From positions 1 through 15,898 of the forward strand of contig SUVI01000099.1 of NCBI GenBank assembly GCA_015062085.1: DNA of 15,898 nucleotides, given 5' to 3'. The notes beneath the pieces are model-generated. The model ran no database searches, was not told the DNA's origin, and was given only the letters and a program-made list of their open reading frames with translations. The stretch comes from Planctomycetaceae bacterium. GTDB taxonomy: Bacteria > Planctomycetota > Planctomycetia > Pirellulales > Thermoguttaceae. Both the position numbers and the translations under genes were made by a program. Position 1 is the stretch's first letter. Every line of letters begins with the position of its first letter. Of this stretch, positions 14,184 through 15,898 are shown piece after piece.

Positions 14184-14990
14184 ATGAAACCGAATGTTTT
14201 GATTTTACGCGCACCGGGCACGAACTGTGATCTGGAAACCGCTTACGCCTTTGAAAAAGCAGGCGCGGCGACGGAACGGATCCACGTGAACCGTCTTCTC
14301 GAAGATCCGTCTCTCTTCGAGAAATTTCAGATCCTCTGCTTCCCCGGCGGATTCAGCTACGGCGACGATATTTCGTCCGGACGCATTCTTTCCAGCCAGC
14401 TGCTCCACAATCTGTCGGACCAGCTGCAGAAATTCCGCGATGCCGGTAAACTCGTCCTGGGCATCTGCAACGGATTCCAGATCCTCATCAAGACCGGTCT
14501 CCTCATCCCGGTAGACGGCGAGCCGCTCGCGACGCTTGCGTGGAACAACTGCCAGCGTTTCCAGGACCGATGGGTCGAACTGAAGACGCACGCGAACTGC
14601 AAAAACGTTTTCCTCAAGGGGATCGACCGCCTCTACATTCCGGCAGCGCACGCGGAAGGGCGTTTTGTCGTGAAAGATGCGGAAACGCTCAAGAAGTTTG
14701 AAGAAAACGGCCAGATCGCGCTTCAGTATGCGCCGCTGGATTTCTCGAAATTTGAGGAAGCCGCGAAATACGATGCGAACGGCATTCTCCAGTACCCCGA
14801 CAATCCAAACGGTGCCGTGGCAAATATCGCGGGTCTCGGCGACGAAACGGGCCGCGTGCTCGGTCTGATGCCGCATCCGGAACGCCATATCGACCCGACG
14901 CAGCATCCGCGCTGGACTCGCCGTGACGTTCAGCCGGAAGAGGGCGAAGGACTCCAGATGTTCCGCAACGCGGTCGAGTACTTCAACTAG
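14184..14990 (+). CDS. purQ: Phosphoribosylformylglycinamidine synthase, glutaminase subunit
   Basis: This class I glutamine amidotransferase releases ammonia from glutamine for the FGAM synthetase reaction with PurL. The 268-residue protein starts MKPNVLILRAPGTNCDLETA. It has FPGGFSYGDDISSGRILS (53-70) and the nucleophile elbow GICNGFQI (93-100, Cys95). It completes the triad with MPHPERH (229-235, His231 and Glu233). All active-site residues are present. Length is somewhat above the roughly 230 of small PurQ, with an extended C-terminus after the triad (DPTQHPRWTRRDVQPEEGEG). AAGGAA (14172-14177) lies 6 nt before the ATG and fixes the start. It follows purL in the same orientation across 142 bp containing two hairpins, and ends in TAG just before a bidirectional terminator. 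Confidence 0.97.
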   Translation: MKPNVLILRAPGTNCDLETAYAFEKAGAATERIHVNRLLEDPSLFEKFQILCFPGGFSYGDDISSGRILSSQLLHNLSDQLQKFRDAGKLVLGICNGFQILIKTGLLIPVDGEPLATLAWNNCQRFQDRWVELKTHANCKNVFLKGIDRLYIPAAHAEGRFVVKDAETLKKFEENGQIALQYAPLDFSKFEEAAKYDANGILQYPDNPNGAVANIAGLGDETGRVLGLMPHPERHIDPTQHPRWTRRDVQPEEGEGLQMFRNAVEYFN

Positions 14991-15022
14991 ACCTGGAAGC
15001 GAGATTTTGATTTGAAACTCGG

Positions 15023-15062
15023 AAAAAAAGGAGCCTCCGGCAAAAAGGAGGCTCTTTTTGTT
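15023..15062. terminator. Bidirectional rho-independent terminator between purQ and the DUF1559 gene
   Basis: GAGCCTCC (15031-15038) and GGAGGCTC (15047-15054) form a perfect 8-bp stem with an 8-nt loop. A-rich sequence precedes it (15023-15029) and TTTTTGTTT follows (15055-15063). The stem therefore has a U-tract on both strands and serves the two convergent genes. Confidence 0.92.
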
Positions 15063-15091
15063 TGAGGATCAGAAAATATTGGGGGATCTTA

Positions 15092-15898
15092 CTAGAATCC
15101 GGCTGCGAAATCGCCCCAGTCCCGCGTACAGAGCGACGCGAGAGTTTCCGTATCCATCGAATTTGAGAGAAAATGGACGGAAGTGTCGCCGAAAACGCCG
15201 TACGCGCCGCCCCGGTGCTGACTGCAGATCTCATTGTCCGTCTTTGGCGCCTGGTTGATGCCGTACGCCACATCGAAAACATTGGAAGAGCAGATCCAGT
15301 GCCGGTCGCCGTACGCATAGTCGGAGTTTGGCCGGGAATCTTCCGAGATGAAGAGCGTGCATGAAAGTCCGTCGCCGATATCTGCCGTTTTCAGCGGGTC
15401 GATGACCAGTTTCCCGCGTTTTCCCTTTTCAAGGTACGCTTTTGGGTACGTTCCAACGTAAATAAGCGGTCCGTTGACGGGTTCGTTTCGGTTTCGGCTT
15501 GGGAAACGCGCCCCGTAGATCCCGCCGTAGGAAGTCCGCGCGTATCCGTTGACGCGGATGGGTTCACCTGCCGTTTCCGGACAGACGTAGATCGGGATCT
15601 CCGTACCGGCTGGTTCCCGGTTCACTTCGTCGTCAAATTTGGAATCCGCGTCGATCCGCTCAAAAAGGTTCTGCTCTTCGATATGCGGCAGGAGAAAGTA
15701 GGACCAGCCGTAACTTCGTCCCTGAGGGCAAATGGAGCTTCGGTGATCTTCGCCGCCGGGAATGACCTGGGAATCGTGGACCGCGGACCAGGAATCAAAA
15801 CCGGTGCCGATCTGCCGCAGGTTGTTTTGGCAATGAAGGCTTCTTGCGGCACTGCGAGCCATTTGGACTGCCGGCAAAAGCAGTCCCATGAGGACACC
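15092..15898 (-). CDS. DUF1559 (type II pseudopilin-like) protein, N-terminus beyond the window
   Basis: The visible 269 codons run from the right edge to TAG at 15092-15094. The N-terminal end reads VLMGLLLPAVQMARSAARS then LHCQNNLRQIG. This matches the DUF1559/SBP_bac_10 pattern (PF07596) in which GVLIALLLPAVQAAREAARR follows a prepilin-like methylation motif. The apparent ATG at 15889 is therefore internal and the true start lies outside. Further family features are PGGEDHRSS, a Tyr/Trp-rich segment with WSYFLLPHIEEQNLFERID, YVCPE, and the C-terminal block SQHRGGAYGVFGDTSVHFLS. There the usual H-X9-DG motif reads FGDT rather than FGDG. Such proteins are expanded in planctomycetes, are probably exported or anchored as pseudopilins, and have no firm function. 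Confidence 0.92.
   Translation of the reverse strand, partial: GVLMGLLLPAVQMARSAARSLHCQNNLRQIGTGFDSWSAVHDSQVIPGGEDHRSSICPQGRSYGWSYFLLPHIEEQNLFERIDADSKFDDEVNREPAGTEIPIYVCPETAGEPIRVNGYARTSYGGIYGARFPSRNRNEPVNGPLIYVGTYPKAYLEKGKRGKLVIDPLKTADIGDGLSCTLFISEDSRPNSDYAYGDRHWICSSNVFDVAYGINQAPKTDNEICSQHRGGAYGVFGDTSVHFLSNSMDTETLASLCTRDWGDFAAGF

Noticed and set aside
11219..14221. 1000-residue open frame on the minus strand opposite purL
   Set aside because: Its codons are exactly aligned with those of purL, so it stays open because purL avoids TTA, CTA and TCA. The translation is Arg/Asp/Phe-rich and unlike a real protein. The frame is a sign of codon bias.

Overview
The window reads as chromosomal DNA of a planctomycete-like bacterium, possibly a host-associated member of the Pirellulales. 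The evidence is indirect. There is a DUF1559 type-II pseudopilin-like protein at the right edge. There is a Ser/Thr kinase joined to a SUMF1/FGE-like domain, and a large BspA-type leucine-rich-repeat protein. A long PurL begins MLWEI and carries PurS-like domains, with PurQ encoded separately. A DUF1355/GATase1-like protein lies at the left edge. No marker gene is present, so the assignment is an inference; Lentisphaerae or a related PVC lineage is the main alternative.

Layout. Positions 1-99 hold a 44-bp tandem duplication at the window edge. A GATase1-like gene (99-860, minus) and a secreted glycerophosphodiester phosphodiesterase (1116-1958, plus) diverge from a 255-bp spacer with a good sigma70-like promoter for each. 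A 516-bp non-coding stretch with decayed repeat-like sequence and a CT microsatellite leads to glnS (2475-4148). A strong terminator lies only 11 nt before tyrA (4208-5044). tyrA converges on a 1083-residue LRR gene (5073-8324, minus), which contains twelve near-identical 69-bp repeats. The LRR gene diverges, across an AT-rich 324-bp spacer, from a kinase-TM-SUMF gene (8649-10919, plus). purL (11147-14041) and purQ (14184-14990) follow, separated by two hairpins. A bidirectional terminator separates purQ from the truncated DUF1559 gene (15092 to the right edge, minus).

Functionally, glnS, tyrA, purL and purQ are housekeeping genes: tRNA charging, tyrosine synthesis, and the FGAM synthetase step of purine synthesis. 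PurL and PurQ are expected to form one enzyme. The LRR and kinase genes look like the accessory part.

The most notable point is that the kinase reading frame is cut by an in-frame TAG at 9060-9062, between the ATP-binding lobe and the HRD/DFG catalytic lobe. Sequence on both sides stays in one frame with intact motifs. Four other genes here (glnS, tyrA, the LRR gene, purQ) and the DUF1559 gene also end in TAG, so TAG is an ordinary stop in this genome. The choices are a recent nonsense mutation, a sequencing error, or readthrough. I found no tRNA or rRNA gene, CRISPR array, transposase or phage gene.
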